64,000 nt of DNA from Saxidomus purpurata. Lineage: Eukaryota > Mollusca > Bivalvia > Venerida > Veneridae. The first letter of the stretch is position 1; the number at the start of each line of letters is the position of its first letter. Both the position numbers and the translations under genes were made by a program. The notes under the pieces are model-generated. The model had not been told where the DNA came from, did not search any database, and worked only from the letters and a program-made list of their open reading frames with translations. The stretch covers positions 3,785,476 through 3,849,475 of the forward strand of contig JAFMSR010000017.1 in NCBI GenBank assembly GCA_022818135.1, read 5' to 3'. Positions 12,624 to 24,545 of this stretch are shown here, in pieces.

Positions 12624-15600
12624 GTAAGAGTTGTTATAGGGGTTATACCTCTTTTAATAACATTAAAAGTCTTGACTGTGAATGAGGTCTTACTCAAGCT
12701 TTTGTGCGTTTTTTAATCATCAAATATGATATATGTCATTTTCTCAAGCATTGAAAGCAAACACCAAATAAGCATATCAGTTATGAAAGCTGTCCACAAT
12801 TACTCTGAAAGTAAAGAAAAAAGCATTGCCAGAAGGAATTCACTTTTGATGAAATTTGTCACACTGTTATCTTTAATTGTAACATTGATGCTTGAACTTT
12901 ATTAGTCGTAAAATACTTATATGCTGACATAATAAGTAAAAGTAATAACAGAGAGAAAATTGGGCTCCTTGATGTGGTGATTTGGCTTCCACATGTCAGT
13001 TCAAGATACAATACAAGAACAAAGGTGGGAAAAGAGGAGCTTACTTAATCCATTAACATCATAAGATGCATTGTTAGGTGGTACGAGTGCAGGAATCATG
13101 CATTCAAATATAAACAAAGAAGAAATAAGGACAGTTTGCTTTCATCTGAAGTGATACATATGTAAAAAATGCTTTCTCATTACTTACCATTGTGTAGAAG
13201 TGATGCTATTTATACAAGTGGGTGTGGAGACCCATTATAATGGTATTAGAAGATAATAGGAAATTAATTATGGTTAGTAAGTGTTAACATGAAAATAATA
13301 GTAGAATTATACTGGAAAAGAGCATGCACACATTAATTTGGTAAAGAGTAAAAATGGCAGCTTTTTAAGAGGAAAGAGTAAAAATGACATATTTTTAAGA
13401 GTAAAGAGTGAAAATTGCAGATTTTTAGGCTTTGACATAAAACCGTTACCCTGCTGGTGGCAAGGTATTTTACCTTTACTACCAGTAAAGTCTGATCATG
13501 ATCTGCACTAGTCACTGTTCTGTGGGAACATTTGGAGTGTTCACCCCTTTTAACAAATAATGGTATGGTCCAAGTTTAAAGATAGAAATGAAACTTTGAG
13601 CAAGTGGACAATGTTTCTTTGAAATTGATGATAATTTCTTCAGTTTATGTTATTACAGTTTGAAGACACTAGATTCTGCCTTCTGTTTGTTGCTGCATTT
13701 TGCCTAGTCCAGAGTTTAAATCCACTTTGGTACATGTGTTTCATGACTTTTTAAAGATGTTGGTTGGTAGTCTTACATTATTAGTTGTCAGATATCTGTA
13801 AAGTTGGTTGAAACTGGAAGAAAACCTGAAGAGTTCTGTAAGTTTTTTATACAGACAGATTGTTCATCTACATCAGAATTACAGAGGGTGAAATACAGTA
13901 AAAATAATGCAAATATATATTTGAAATGCCAGATTTGATCAAAAGAAAAACCATCAGCTAAATTTAATAGTTATGATTAACTATATTTACAGGTCTTAAA
14001 AAGGTCACAGATGATATGAAAACTCACAAGAACCCTACACTGAGGGCAGGCAGCACTGTGACTAGTTCAAGTGGGGTTCGCGCTGGACCTGCTCCCTACA
14101 AAGCAGCAGCTCCGCCCAAGACAGCTCCTAAACCTGGTGCAAAGCCGGCACAAGTTACCAAACCACCGGTATTTGAACTGCAAGACAAGAAATGGATAGT
14201 GGTATGTGAGAAAAAAGGTTTACTTGCAAGTACCTGTTAAGTGATGATTGATTTACGAATTGTGATTTCTTATAGAGGATCATGGGTAAGATCTAAGTTA
14301 ACACAAAACCTGCTGACTTTCTTACACGCACTCATTGGCTGGTTGGACTACTGGCTATGTACAGTAGCATTGTTGTTTTCTGATATTAGAGCACACAGTT
14401 TCAAATTTGACCAATCAGGAAGCAAAGATTTGAAACCAGTTTAAGAGAGAGAAAAAAAATGGTACAAAAATTGTAGGTAGGTTATTCAGTGCAACCTCTC
14501 GGGAGCAATCACCCTTGGAAACACAGAAACATGTTTGTTGTAAAGTGGTGTTGTTCCTGAGAGGTCAATTCCTTACATAATTGACACAACTGGAAAGAAT
14601 GTGTGTCTTTGAAGGGAGGTTGTTGCTCTAGGGAGGTTGTTGCTCTAGGAAGGTGTCATTTGGGGAGGTTGGACAGTATGACACAGAGGTGAACTGAAAC
14701 TGGTAAAGTACAGGTGTTACATTGAACAAAATTTAATGTGTTTGATTGTTTTCAGGAGTATCAAGTGGGCAATAAAACCATGGTAATAGATGACACTAAC
14801 ATGAAACAGGCAGTGTATATGTTTAAATGCCAAGATAGCACACTTCAAGTGAAAGGCAAAATCAACTCTATAATTTTAGGTAAGCCTTGATACATGACAA
14901 ACTGTATTTGTTAAACATTCCAGGTTTGAAAAACATGTCAGTATCAGTTAAATAAATTCTCCATACGGCGGCTTTGTGCAGCATCTACTGTAGATGCTTT
15001 TGGTTTGCGCTATATAGTTGTTTTAAACCCTTTACCATTCTAAACTGGCACGCCTCCGTGGTGGAGTGGTTAAGAGTCGCTGACTTGAGATTACTGTAAC
15101 CTCTCATAGATTTAGGGTCAAGGGTTCGCGCCCTGCCACTGACCATGTCTCTTTATGTGAGAAAGTTTGCAGTTCCTTATGGAGGATCAGAGTCTAGTAC
15201 TGGTTCTACCCAGGAACGATTGTTAGATAAACTGCCCGCCTGTTAAAATGACCAAGGTTGGAACAGGCAATAAACTCATACAACAACAACAGGATCGAAG
15301 GGCCCCAGGTTTGATCCCTACAATAGCCATGTCTCCTTAGGCAAGACACAAATAATTCCACATCGCCTCTCTCTCTTTGAGGTTGATTTCATCTGGAATG
15401 AGTCTCGAGAGCGATAGATCTAAGTTGTAAGAACTTGTTTCGCAATCGAGAATAAATAAATTAGTATGAATAAAATAAATAAATCAAGTTTCACATAAAC
15501 TAAACAAGTGTATTCTCACTGATTACTTGGTCATATAATAGTAACAGTAGTATTCATAGGTTAATACTTTAAAATTAAAATTTTTGGATACAAATGTATG

Positions 15601-18600
15601 TGTTTATTTGTTTGTTGTTAACTGCAGATAGCTGTAAGAAGGTAGCCATAGCCTTTGATGATGTAGTCTCTTCCATAGAATTTATCAACTGTCAGAGTGT
15701 ACAAGCACAGGTAATTATGTAGTCATGGACATTGGTCAACTACTGTATTAAAGCTAAACTAGTACTGTTGGTCTCAGTGGAGCGGACCAGTGGTCCAGTG
15801 GTTAACACACTGAACTTGTTATCCAGGGATTGCAGGTTTGATTCCCTGCTTCTCCACTAACATAACTAATGGTCTTTCGGATGAGACCTGAAAGGGAGGT
15901 CAGATGTATCGGTGCTGTCTATGTGGCATGTTTAAGAACCAGGGACTGGCTGTCTCTGAAAGGTCACATTCGGTATCTTGCACTATCCCGTAAACCTTAA
16001 ATAACTAATTTCTCCTAGGGGCGTTGGTCATATGGATTATCCGGTACCAATGATTAAACCATAAAAAACATACTTGTTCTCAGTACTGGAAAGTGGCTGT
16101 GGTTTTAAGCTCTACGAAGGATGCCTGCAACTTGTAGATGTTGCCTATTGTTTTTGGAATCAGTGTGTCAAAGGTCAAGGTCACAGTGACCTCCGATAGC
16201 AATTCCTTGATAATACTACTGGTCACAATTTTCATTCTTCTTTCATCAAACTTGCTTACAAGGCTCCGTGCAATATATAGATGATCCCTATTGTTTTCGA
16301 GGTCAGTGTATCAAAGGTCGAGGTCACGGTGACCTCTGTTAGATTTTCCTTGATAACGCTCTACAGGTCAGTTTTCTTTCAACTTTCATCAAACTTGCTC
16401 AGAAGGTTCCTTGTAACATGTAGATGTTCCTTATTGATTTTGGGGTCAGTGGGTCAAAGGTGAAGGTCACAGTGACCTCTGTTAGATTTTCCTTGATAAC
16501 GCTCTACAGGTCACAGTTTTCATTCAACTTTCATCAAACTTGCCCAGAAGGTTCCCTGTAACATGTAGATGATCCCTATCGATTTTTAGGTTAGTTGGTC
16601 AAAGGTCAAGGTCACAGTCACCTGAACTTTAAAAATACTTTCTGCTGAGATCTTTTTGACCCACAGTTTTCAAACTTCATAGGATGATTGGTCTTACTGA
16701 GTAAATGATCCCTATCGTTTTTGGGGTCAGTGGGTCAAAGGTCAAGGTCGCAGTGACATGAACTTTAAAAATCTTTTCCACTTAATATCTTGAGATCTAC
16801 ATCACCCACAGTCTTCAAACATCATAGGATGATTGGTCTTACTGAGTAGATGATCCCTCCCATTTTTTTGGGGTCAGTGAGTCAAGGTCACAGTGAATTG
16901 TTAGCTTTTCCTTGGTAACATTTCAAAAGGTTTTCTCAAAACTTACTGAGAACAATCCAGTCAGACAGACCAGTAAAGCGATACTGGCCCTTTTGTGCCG
17001 CTTGTTACTATCAAAGATTACTCCAGGTGAAGGCGGGAATTATTGAAGGCCGGGCAATTACATCAAAACTTTTCTTGAAATGAAATGATAGCATTACCCG
17101 GGTTTTACAGGATTTTGATGTGTTGTTGTCATCTATTTTGCCACCATTCTCCTGTTTGGTTAAAGTCCCCGGATTACAATCACAAGTAGCTCTCATTTGA
17201 TCAAGAAAGATGTCTTACTGACAGAAATGACTTTTAGTAGTACCATAAACATTCCTAACTTTGTTTTGTTAATTTGAAAAGTACATATTAAAACACAGTG
17301 CAGTGTTTTTTTCAATGATATTGCAAAAAATAAGAAAAGCTTTCTGGCAACTCTTTTACTTGAAGAAATGACTTGAATACGAAAGAAAAGCATATGCCAA
17401 CATAGTTTTAGAGTGAATAGAACATGGTGCTATCATTGTACTATCAATATATATTATGTTTCTATATCAGTTAATTCAAAGAGATCCTGGGACTTGGCCT
17501 TACTTGTTTTTATGCAAAAAGGTTTATTTAATCCAAAACATTAACTTTGTGTTGGGCTGTTAAGTTATTATGAGTTGTAATATTATATTAAATGTACGCT
17601 TGTTCTATTTACTACATGTAGTACAGTTTTGCATGGACAAAGGCGAGTGAGCTATTAGAATCGCTTCGTCCAGGGTCCGCCTTTCCGGGTCCGCCCCGTT
17701 TCCTTCAAACGACACCTCCTCTGAAACCACTGGGCCAATGTGATGAAACTTTGCAGGGATGTTCCTTGCATGAAGCTCTATCAAAGTTGTTCAAAGAATT
17801 CCATTCCATGCAGAACTCTGGTTGCTATGGCAACAAATAGGAAAAACTTTAAAAATCTTCTTCTCTGAAATCACAAGGCCTATAGCTTAGATATTTGGCA
17901 TGTAGCATTGCCTAGTGGACCTTTACCAAGATTGTTCAAATTATGACCCCTGGGTCAAAATTGACCATGTGCGGGTGGTCACTTAGTTTTGCATAGGCTT
18001 ATATAGGAAAAACTTTAAAAATCTTCTTTTCTGAAACCACAAGGCCTAGAGCTTAGATATTTGGCATGTAGCATTGTCTAGTGGACCTCTACCAAGATTG
18101 TTCAAATTATGACCCCCGGGTCAAAATTGACCCCGCACGGGTGGTCACTTAGTTTTGCATAGGCTTATATTGGAAAAACTTTTAAAATCTTCTTCTCTGA
18201 AACCACAAGGCCTAGAGCTTAGATATTTGGCATGTGGCATTGTCTAGTGAACCTTTACCAAGATCGTTCAAATTATGAGCCCCAGGTCAAAATTGACCCC
18301 GCACCGGGAGTCACTTAGTTCTGCATAGGCTTATTAGCTCACCTGGCTATGCCAGGGTGAGCTTTTCTGATCGATGATTGTCCGTCGTCCATCAACATTT
18401 TGATTCAAATGACATCTCCTCTGAAACCTCTAGGCCAATGTTGACAAAACTATGCAGGAATGTTCCTTGCTTGAAGCCCTACCAAAATTGTTCAAAGAAT
18501 TCCATTCCATGCAGAACTCTGGTTGCTATGGCAACAAATAGGAAAATCTTCTCCTCTGAAACCACAAGGCCTACAGCTTAGATATTTGGCATGTAGCATT

Positions 18601-21063
18601 GTCTAGTGGACCTCTACCAAGATTGTTCAAATTATGACCCCCGGGTCAAAATTGACCCAGGTGTGGGCCCTTAGTTTTTGCATATATAGGAAAAACTTTA
18701 AAAATCTTCTTCTCTGAAACCACAAGGCCTAGAGCTAAGATATTTGGCATGTAGCATTGTCTAGTGGACCTCTACCAAGATTGTTCAAATTATGACCCCC
18801 GGTCAAAATTGATCCCGCGGGGTGGTCACTTAGTTTTGCATAGGCTTATATGGGGAAAACTTTAAAAATCTTCTCCTCAGAAACCACAAGGCCTGGAGCT
18901 TAGATATTTAGCATGTAGCATTGGCTAGTGGACCTCTACCAAGAATGTTCAAATTATGACCCCGGATCAAAATTGACTCCCCTGCAGGGGGTGGTCACTT
19001 AGTTTTGCATAGGCATATTTAGGAAAAACTTTAAAAATCTTCTTCTCTGAAACCACAAGGCCTAGAGCTTAGATATTTGGCATGTAGCATTGGCTAGTGG
19101 ACCTCTACCAAGATTGTTCAAATTATTACCCCGGGTCAAAATTGACCCCGCACGGGGGTCACTTAGTTTAACATAGGCTTATTGGGGGGAGTTTTAAAAC
19201 TGGATTTTCTCTGAAACCTAGAGCTTAGATATTTGGCATGTAGCATTGCCTTGTAGACCTCTTCAAAGTTTGTTCAAATTATGCCCCTGAGGTCAAAATT
19301 GACCTTGCCAGTGGGGTGGGGGGGGGTCACTTGTTTTACAAAGGCGTATATAGGAAAACCTATTTGGTATATAACATTATCTAGTGATCTTCCACTAGGC
19401 AAGTGGACTTGTACCAAGGTGAACGATATAGGGCCATCTTGGCCCTCTTGTATAGGAAAAACTTTAAAAATCTTCTTCTCTGAAACCACAAGGCCTACAG
19501 CTTAGATATTTAGCATGTGACATTGTCTAGTGGACCTCTACCAAGATTGTTCAAATTATGAGCCCTGGGTCAAAATTGACCCCGCCTGGGGTTTCACTTG
19601 GTTTTACAAAGGCTTATGTAGGAAAAGCTTTAAAAATCTTCTCTGAAACCACAAGGCCTAGAGCCGAGATATTTAGCATGTGGCATTGTCTAGTGGACCC
19701 TACCAAGATTGTTCAAATCATGACCCCCTGGTCAAAATTAACCCTTCCCGGAGGGGGGAAAGCACTTCATTTCACATAGGGTTATATAGCGAAAACTTAA
19801 AAAAAACACAAGGCCGACAGGCAGATAATAGATATTTGAAATGTTACTTAGCATTGTGTAGTGGACCTCTACCATTTATGTTATAAGCATGACCCCTTTA
19901 ATTATAGCAAATGGTAGTCAGGTGAGTGATATAGGGCCATCATGGCCCTCTTGTCCAAGAAATTGGGCTTGTATTTGAGGTGCCTGATTTTGTAATCACT
20001 TAATCTCTCACTAAATGATGTTTATGGGTCCGAGCACTGCTACAAGTCTGGCACCAAGTCAGAAAGTTGGTGGTTTCTTACAGCTGATGTGGAGCTGGTT
20101 CTGGTCCTTCCCAGGTATGATGGATAGGTAAACTGCCAGCAAGTACGTAGCTGATATACTGTTAAAACAGGCGTTAAACTCCCAAAGAAGCGGGAAAATG
20201 GAATTGAATTGTGAACATTTCAGGTGATGGGAAACTGTCCGACTGTGAGTATTGACAAGACTGATGGCTGCATGATGTACCTCAGTAAAGACTCCCTCAA
20301 TGCTGAAATAGTCACAGCTAAATCATCCGAAATGAACATCTTAGTCCCGAAAGATGACGGAGATTTTGTAAGTTTTATCTCTCTATTTCTCCGTTGTTGA
20401 TATAGCTGATTGTTGTATATTTACTGACTTTAAATAAAACTGTATTCTGTCATAGAAACAAAAATTATACTCTAGGTGGTAAGTTTACGAATTAGCATGT
20501 TTACGCATGAACAATGTATAGTGATAGCAGATTGAATTTTGAATTTCAAGATTAATGTTGCGATGTAGATACTGGTTCAAATTACCGCTTGACTCCTGCC
20601 AAAAGTAATTCTGTTGTCAGTTGCTTGTTTCCAGTCACCATCTGAGATGTAGCAGGGAAATAATCACTAGCTGGAGTAACGTTAATTACAAAGCTAGATG
20701 AGAAAGGGGTGTAACTGTAGCAGATACTTGCTGATTTCAGTATAACATTTGTCTCCCTTGGAGCAAATGGTCAGACATTCCTGCTTAGTATATCTGAATA
20801 CAGTTCAGTGGTATAACTGAAAATGCACCTAATGGCCAGAGCTCCAAGCTCTATCCCTGATATGGTGAAGAAGTTGCTGCAAAAAGTTTTTAAGAACATA
20901 CAAATGTATAATTATAACATAACTTAAAACTGTGGCAGAGTGAAAGTTGTATGAAACAAAAGTTTATATCCATTCATTTCAGGCTGAATTCGCCCTGCCA
21001 GAACAGTTCAAGACTACGTGGAATGGGAAGAAGTTTACGACGGATTGCACGGAAAGTGTTTGA
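12437..21063 (+). CDS. CAP1: Cyclase-associated protein (CAP), C-terminal half, six exons
   Basis: CAP recycles actin monomers: it takes ADP-actin from cofilin, promotes nucleotide exchange and passes the monomer to profilin, in the cytosol. Exons 12437-12623, 13993-14201, 14756-14879, 15628-15710, 20224-20367 and 20983-21063 all have AG/GT borders and join in frame to 828 nt (275 residues plus TGA). In order they give a poly-proline segment (profilin/SH3 binding in the family), the WH2-like stretch [16 protein letters not shown], and the beta-helical CARP domain with [23 protein letters not shown] and, at the end, [13 protein letters not shown]. All match vertebrate CAP1/CAP2 in order. The N-terminal oligomerisation and helical-folded domains are not in the window as far as I can see. 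The symbol follows the vertebrate orthologue; invertebrates usually have a single CAP. Confidence 0.95.
13333..13432 (+). repeat. Three-copy tandem repeat of about 29 bp in a CAP intron
   Basis: The motif AAGAGTAAAAATG, or a close variant, recurs three times, each followed by GCA/ACA and a TTTTTAAGA-like run. It immediately precedes a copy of a dispersed repeat. Confidence 0.7.
13433..13570 (-). repeat. Dispersed repeat, copy 1 (TCTGATCATGATCTGCACT family)
   Basis: Shares TCTGATCATGATCTGCACT with 26404-26432, and a diverged GCTGATCATTATCTGCACT with about 51765. Around it lie CCGTTACCCTGCTGGTGGCAA and GTGTTCACCCC, matching the other copies in inverted orientation. No TIR, LTR or tRNA-like head seen. 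Confidence 0.6.
13993..14201 (+). CDS. CAP1: CAP exon: WH2-like region and start of CARP domain
   Basis: Acceptor TTTACAG, donor GTG|GTATGT. It encodes [16 protein letters not shown] (actin-binding, WH2-like), a Pro/Ala/Lys-rich linker, then [13 protein letters not shown], the first strand of the CARP domain. The reading frame runs on into the intron to a stop at 14238-14240. Confidence 0.95.
14487..14682. mobile_element. Small pogo-like MITE in a CAP intron
   Basis: The left end reads CAGTGCAACCTCTCGGG and the right end, reversed, CTGTCCAACCTCCCC followed by TA. Internally GGGAGGTTGTTGCTCTA is repeated in tandem. The left flank lacks a clean TA, so the element is decayed or my left border is slightly off. 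Confidence 0.45.
14756..14879 (+). CDS. CAP1: CAP exon: CARP domain strands
   Basis: Acceptor TTTTCAG, donor G|GTAAGC. Begins [18 protein letters not shown] and ends with [12 protein letters not shown], the repeated beta-helix strands of CARP. Vertebrate CAP1 has the equivalent LQIKGKINSI here. Confidence 0.95.
15046..15292 (+). mobile_element. tRNA-derived SINE with long variable-arm head
   Basis: The head GCCTCCGTGGTGGAGTGG, then TTAAGAGTCGCTGACTTGAG and a B box GGGTTCGCGCCC near 15124, is laid out like a Ser/Leu tRNA with a long variable arm. The body contains CTAGTACTGGTTCTACCCAG and ends in a CAACAACAAC tail. A body relative without head is at about 20035-20195. Confidence 0.7.
15293..15490 (+). 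mobile_element. 5'-truncated SINE abutting the previous one
   Basis: It starts inside the tRNA-like head (GGATCGAAGGGCCCCAGG, then a decayed B box GGTTTGATCCC) and continues with the body and AT-rich tail of the 2117-2345 family. It begins right after the CAA tail of the neighbouring SINE. Confidence 0.7.
15628..15710 (+). CDS. CAP1: CAP exon: CARP domain strands
   Basis: Acceptor CTGCAG, donor CAG|GTAATT. Encodes [19 protein letters not shown] plus a short tail, matching the DNCKKLGLVFDDVV segment of vertebrate CAP1. The following intron (15711-20223) holds most of this gene's repeats. Confidence 0.95.
15778..16072 (+). mobile_element. tRNA-derived SINE, third type
   Basis: Head GACCAGTGGTCCAGTGGTTA with a B box GGTTTGATTCCC near 15835, then a body including CTTTCGGATGAGACCTGAAA and CTTGCACTATCCCGTAAACC. 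The body is unlike the other SINEs here, so it is a separate family. Ends with a short A-rich tail. Confidence 0.7.
16082..16990 (+). mobile_element. Helitron/pearl-like element: 143-bp core array with ERE-like palindromes
   Basis: About six tandem units, marked by TAGATG (or a variant) at about 16135, 16278, 16421, 16565, 16702 and 16847; spacings 137-145 bp. Each unit carries AAAGGTCAAGGTCACAGTGA or a variant. The palindrome AGGTCANNNTGACCT is perfect at 16178-16192, 16321-16335 and 16464-16478, has one mismatch at 16609-16623 and is decayed in later units. After the array come CAGTCAGACAGAC and a hairpin, CCAGTA (16970-16975) / TACTGG (16982-16987). No ORF. Assignment to Helitron-type elements rests on layout only. 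Confidence 0.7.
17011..17400 (-). repeat. Dispersed repeat, copy A (partner at 32915-33120)
   Basis: Read on the minus strand, 17160-17365 matches + strand 32925-33118: AGAGTTGCCAG, TTTTTTGCAATATCATTG, ACATCTTTC and GAGCTACTTGT occur in the same order. Both copies translate to a short shared peptide, FFAISLKK. Two overlapping minus-strand ORFs lie here but have no known domain. Confidence 0.65.
17636..19975 (+). mobile_element. Tandem-core repeat cluster (about 165-bp unit), at least two nested elements
   Basis: About a dozen copies of a unit containing ACCACAAGGCCTAGAGCTTA, GATATTTGGCATGTAGCATT and GATTGTTCAAATTATGACCC. Head-type sequence (AATTCCATTCCATGCAGAAC) occurs twice, near 17802 and 18498. 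The second head is preceded by a hairpin at 18336-18363, AGCTCACCTGGC/GCCAGGGTGAGCT. The other end, GATATAGGGCCATC then TTGGCCCTCTTGT or TGGCCCTCTTGT, also occurs twice (about 19429-19452 and 19929-19954). Two heads plus two ends imply nesting or duplication. ORFs inside are repeat by-products. Confidence 0.8.
20035..20200 (+). mobile_element. SINE body fragment
   Basis: Carries GAGCTGGTTCTGG, CCCAGGTATGATGGATAGG and TAAACTGCC, the same order as in the SINE body at 15200-15245. The tRNA-like head is missing. It ends just before the acceptor of the 20224 CAP exon. Confidence 0.5.
20224..20367 (+). CDS. CAP1: CAP exon: CARP domain strands
   Basis: Acceptor TTTCAG, donor TTT|GTAAGT; exactly 48 codons in phase 0. 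Contains [14 protein letters not shown] and [13 protein letters not shown], the most conserved CARP strands, including the KSSEMN motif. Confidence 0.96.
20983..21063 (+). CDS. CAP1: CAP terminal exon with stop codon
   Basis: Acceptor TTTCAG, stop TGA at 21061-21063. Encodes [18 protein letters not shown] and a short Thr-rich C-terminus. This tail is the dimerisation strand and C-terminus of the family, so the protein end is intact. Confidence 0.95.
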   Translation, partial: AEFALPEQFKTTWNGKKFTTDCTESV

Positions 21064-24000
21064 TCCTGGCAGCAGTAACTCTATTAACGCGGCTCCATAT
21101 TTTCTACTTCGTTAATGCTTCATTCCAGTGTGTAACTTTGGACAGTCTTCCAAACTTCAGAGCCAGAAGTTTGTAACTGTAACATATATTTACTGCAAAA
21201 CTTACACACTTCTTTCTTTAGATATGCAAGTGCGATCAAATCAACATATGGAGAGCAATAAAATATATATAAAATTTGTGTCAATAAGTATCATGATTTT
21301 GAAATCTTTATCTTTTCTTGCTCATTTGTTACAGCCAAAACAGTAAATACAAATCAGTTTCTAGGTTTGAGTTCAATCTACCTCTTGATCATTTTTGAGC
21401 CATTGAAATTATATTAATCAAAGTTAGAAAATAGGAATTTAGTGTTTTTTGTAAATATGACTTTTGTTAATCATCACACTTCGTAATGTTTCATGAAATC
21501 TGGGTCTAGAAGTCGACTAAAACCAATATAGGGTATATAAAATCTTGGAATTGATTTATATTTACACCTGGCTTAGTATTTTCCACAAAATCTGTATCTT
21601 TAGAAATTCTGAAAAGAGACTACCTATAAGAATAAATGGATAGGTCTTGAGTATGAACAGTCAATGGATCTTTCACCAGATAGACATTTAGACACCTTTT
21701 TGTTCAAGTCAGTCAAACTTTTGGAACCCTTTGTCATAAACATGTACATGTTTATTCAAGACTGTATTTGAATAGAATATATAAGTATCTTAAAATTGAC
21801 TACCATATCAAAGCCAAAAATATTGTCATTACAAATTATTAATAAAATGCATAGAAAGACAGAAAGAATTTTAGATTATTTGCATTCATAGATTTACCTC
21901 TATATGCAGGTCATGAGTAAATGATAATGAATTAGTAGGATATGATTTCTTGCCAGTTTGAAATAATTGTAAACAGGGATTAAATGTTTGAAATTTGCAC
22001 TTGATTTAAATGATTGGATAATACGATGTACCATGGTATTAACTGTGCAGCCTTTCCTCATGGAATCATTGTTGAAATTTGTATTTTTAATATTCACACA
22101 ACCTTATGGATATATACACCTTTGCTGTTTGACAAGTTAAACAACAATTATGTAATAGATTGACATATACAAGTCCTGTGTACCTCTTTAGGACAGATTT
22201 TGAATTTACAAAAAAATGGTACAGTGAAGCAAAAATTGCATTTTCATAATAGAAACTGTTATGGCTTTATTTTTCCTGGCTCACTTAGGTAGTATTAACT
22301 GCTCAGTTACCGTTGGGTTCGTCTGTAAATGGGGTTTCGCAAATTTCATTTTTAGTACGGAAGAATGATGGCAACGTTATATGTAATAAAGTCTTTTGGG
22401 GTGTTATATGATCGTGAAGTCACTGGATGAATAATAGGTGCGACAAAATGACATATGCCCATTACATCAATGATGACAAAAGTTAACATCGTAATTGACT
22501 ACCTGCTAGTGCTAGTCTACCTTTGTATATTTTGTGTGAAGAGACAAGATCCAGTACAAAATATAGCCCGAATTAATCAACCTTTACATGTGCTTTCGGC
22601 TGATTCTCAACCAGTTTGAAAGAAATTACACAAATGTCATTCTTCAGTTGTAAAAATGAAATTTAACTGTAAAACCATGTTACATGATGAAACTTTGCCT
22701 TGTATGTTGTAATGCCTGCTTTGATTATCTCAAATTTGAAACATAATCAACCTCTGTATATTTAAATTGTTGGTGATAATCACATGTTAAGATATTCGCA
22801 CAACGTAAGAACATATTATCCCGATACTCTGTTATGACATATCAATGTAGCATGTTAGGTTAACTATACCCGTCTTCTTACACAGTATAGCATAGTATTG
22901 TAAGCTCCAGACTTGAAGCGTGTATAATAGTCTACTGTGTAGACGGGAATTTTCACTGCGATATAAATTTTGCTAACTGCAGTTTTCAGTGTATGGAAAA
23001 TTCAGCATGGAAATGTGCTTGTTACTGATTTGTTAATTATGTTAAAAACACCAACTCAAGATGGTATAAAAAGTAAGAAAGCTATATACTTTGTAAAATT
23101 GAATCCCAAGGGGAAATTCGCCTTCTTTACAGTAGTACTGACTTGTGTTGTTAATGATGTGAAAGTTTTTGTGCGAATGAAATAATTTCAGTAAATTGTA
23201 TACATGTACTGTACTCAAAAGTGTGAAATTTTTATACATGAATTCTATTAATTTCTACATTACATGGGAACAGGTGTTTGCTTTAAGAAATGATAACAGT
23301 GTCATAATAATAATATCCCAACTGACAACCTGCTGACATATCTGTTTGTGCAATATTGTAACACAGGCTTTCTAGTGGACTTGCCTCGCATGACAAAATA
23401 TGATGGTTTTAGTACTTGCCACAAATACATGGTCCCAATTTGTTCCTGTTTGTATAGGTTTAGTGTTAGGTTTTAGATGATAATTCAAACCTACTATTGT
23501 TGACAAGCTTGATACACATGGTTTTTGTGACATGCTGACTCAATGAACTATTTATGCCCTTAGAACAAATCTATAAAAAGTTTTAAAACATGGCAAAAGT
23601 TTTTGTAAATGTTGGTGATTTTCACGTAATGATGGTGTGAAATAACATTTCCAAAGCTGGTGTATGTAACATAGGAAATCAAAGGTGTAGTGCATTTTGT
23701 ACGAGTCTTAAGAGAAGTGTTTGTGTAAGGTTTATTAAAAGATGCATGATTATGTTACACATATGTTACACATGTATTACACATAACACAATTGGAACAT
23801 TATTGGAATTCTGTATCGACATAAGGTACGGGTACACTCACTTCGTAACATGAAGTGCTCACAACACCTTTGATAATAATTTCATCATCACAACTAAATT
23901 ATTTTAGCTAATTTGTTTTGACAACAGCATTGAGTGCAAGTAACTTTTTGTGTAAAGGGACTTTCATGTGATTTGAGGATATAGAATGATTTTAATTCTT

Positions 24001-24545
24001 GCTTGTATCTGCATTTAACTAAGTAGATTTAAAAAAAACCCAACTTTTATACTCTACGTGTAGTTGTAAATTCATGTTTTATGTGTAAGAAAGTTACCTG
24101 CATGGCCTTTATGATTGGATGGCATATTATATAATTTACATTTCTTGCAAAAACTTTGTCTTCTGCTCAAGATTATTACACGTTTTCTCTGGTACATACC
24201 AGGATTGTTGTATATAGAAGTGTGTATGTAGATATTATCATGTACATATTAAATATAACAGGCCAAACAAATTGTGCAATTGTACGATCAAAAAATAAAA
24301 TAAGTTCATTCTTGAAGTTTGTTATAACCGCTATATTTATTGCACGTCTCTTTACTCTCGAGTTATGTAGAACATCTTCCAGTTTACTTAATTACATATT
24401 GACTTTTTGTCACAATATTGCAAGAGTAAATCAGTATGATCAATTAATTGCACATGTTGTCTTTTTCACCTTTTTACAAAACTTTTGTTTCGATGTATAA
24501 GTAGATAATTCCTGTTGTCCTTAAATTTCTTTCCTAATAAAACAA
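21064..24545 (+). other. Probable CAP 3' UTR and downstream DNA
   Basis: No coding exon follows the TGA. AATAAA signals on the + strand occur at 21257-21262, 21841-21846, 22385-22390 and 24536-24541. The sequence is AT-rich and unusually free of interspersed repeats up to about 26.2 kb, which fits a long 3' UTR. Which signal is used cannot be told from sequence alone. Confidence 0.4.

Noticed and set aside
12352..12716. Two overlapping + strand ORFs over the CAP poly-proline exon
   Set aside because: They read the proline-rich exon in the wrong frames (giving His/Gln/Ser-rich strings) and run into intron. The frame that joins the downstream CAP exons is the other one.
13433..13570. LTR or other retroelement end
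   Set aside because: It is one of three dispersed copies in the window, but no paired LTR, polypurine tract, primer site or reverse transcriptase was seen nearby.
24156..24500. 114-codon + strand ORF downstream of CAP
   Set aside because: AT-rich, lies in the likely CAP 3' UTR, and shows no domain or conserved motif.
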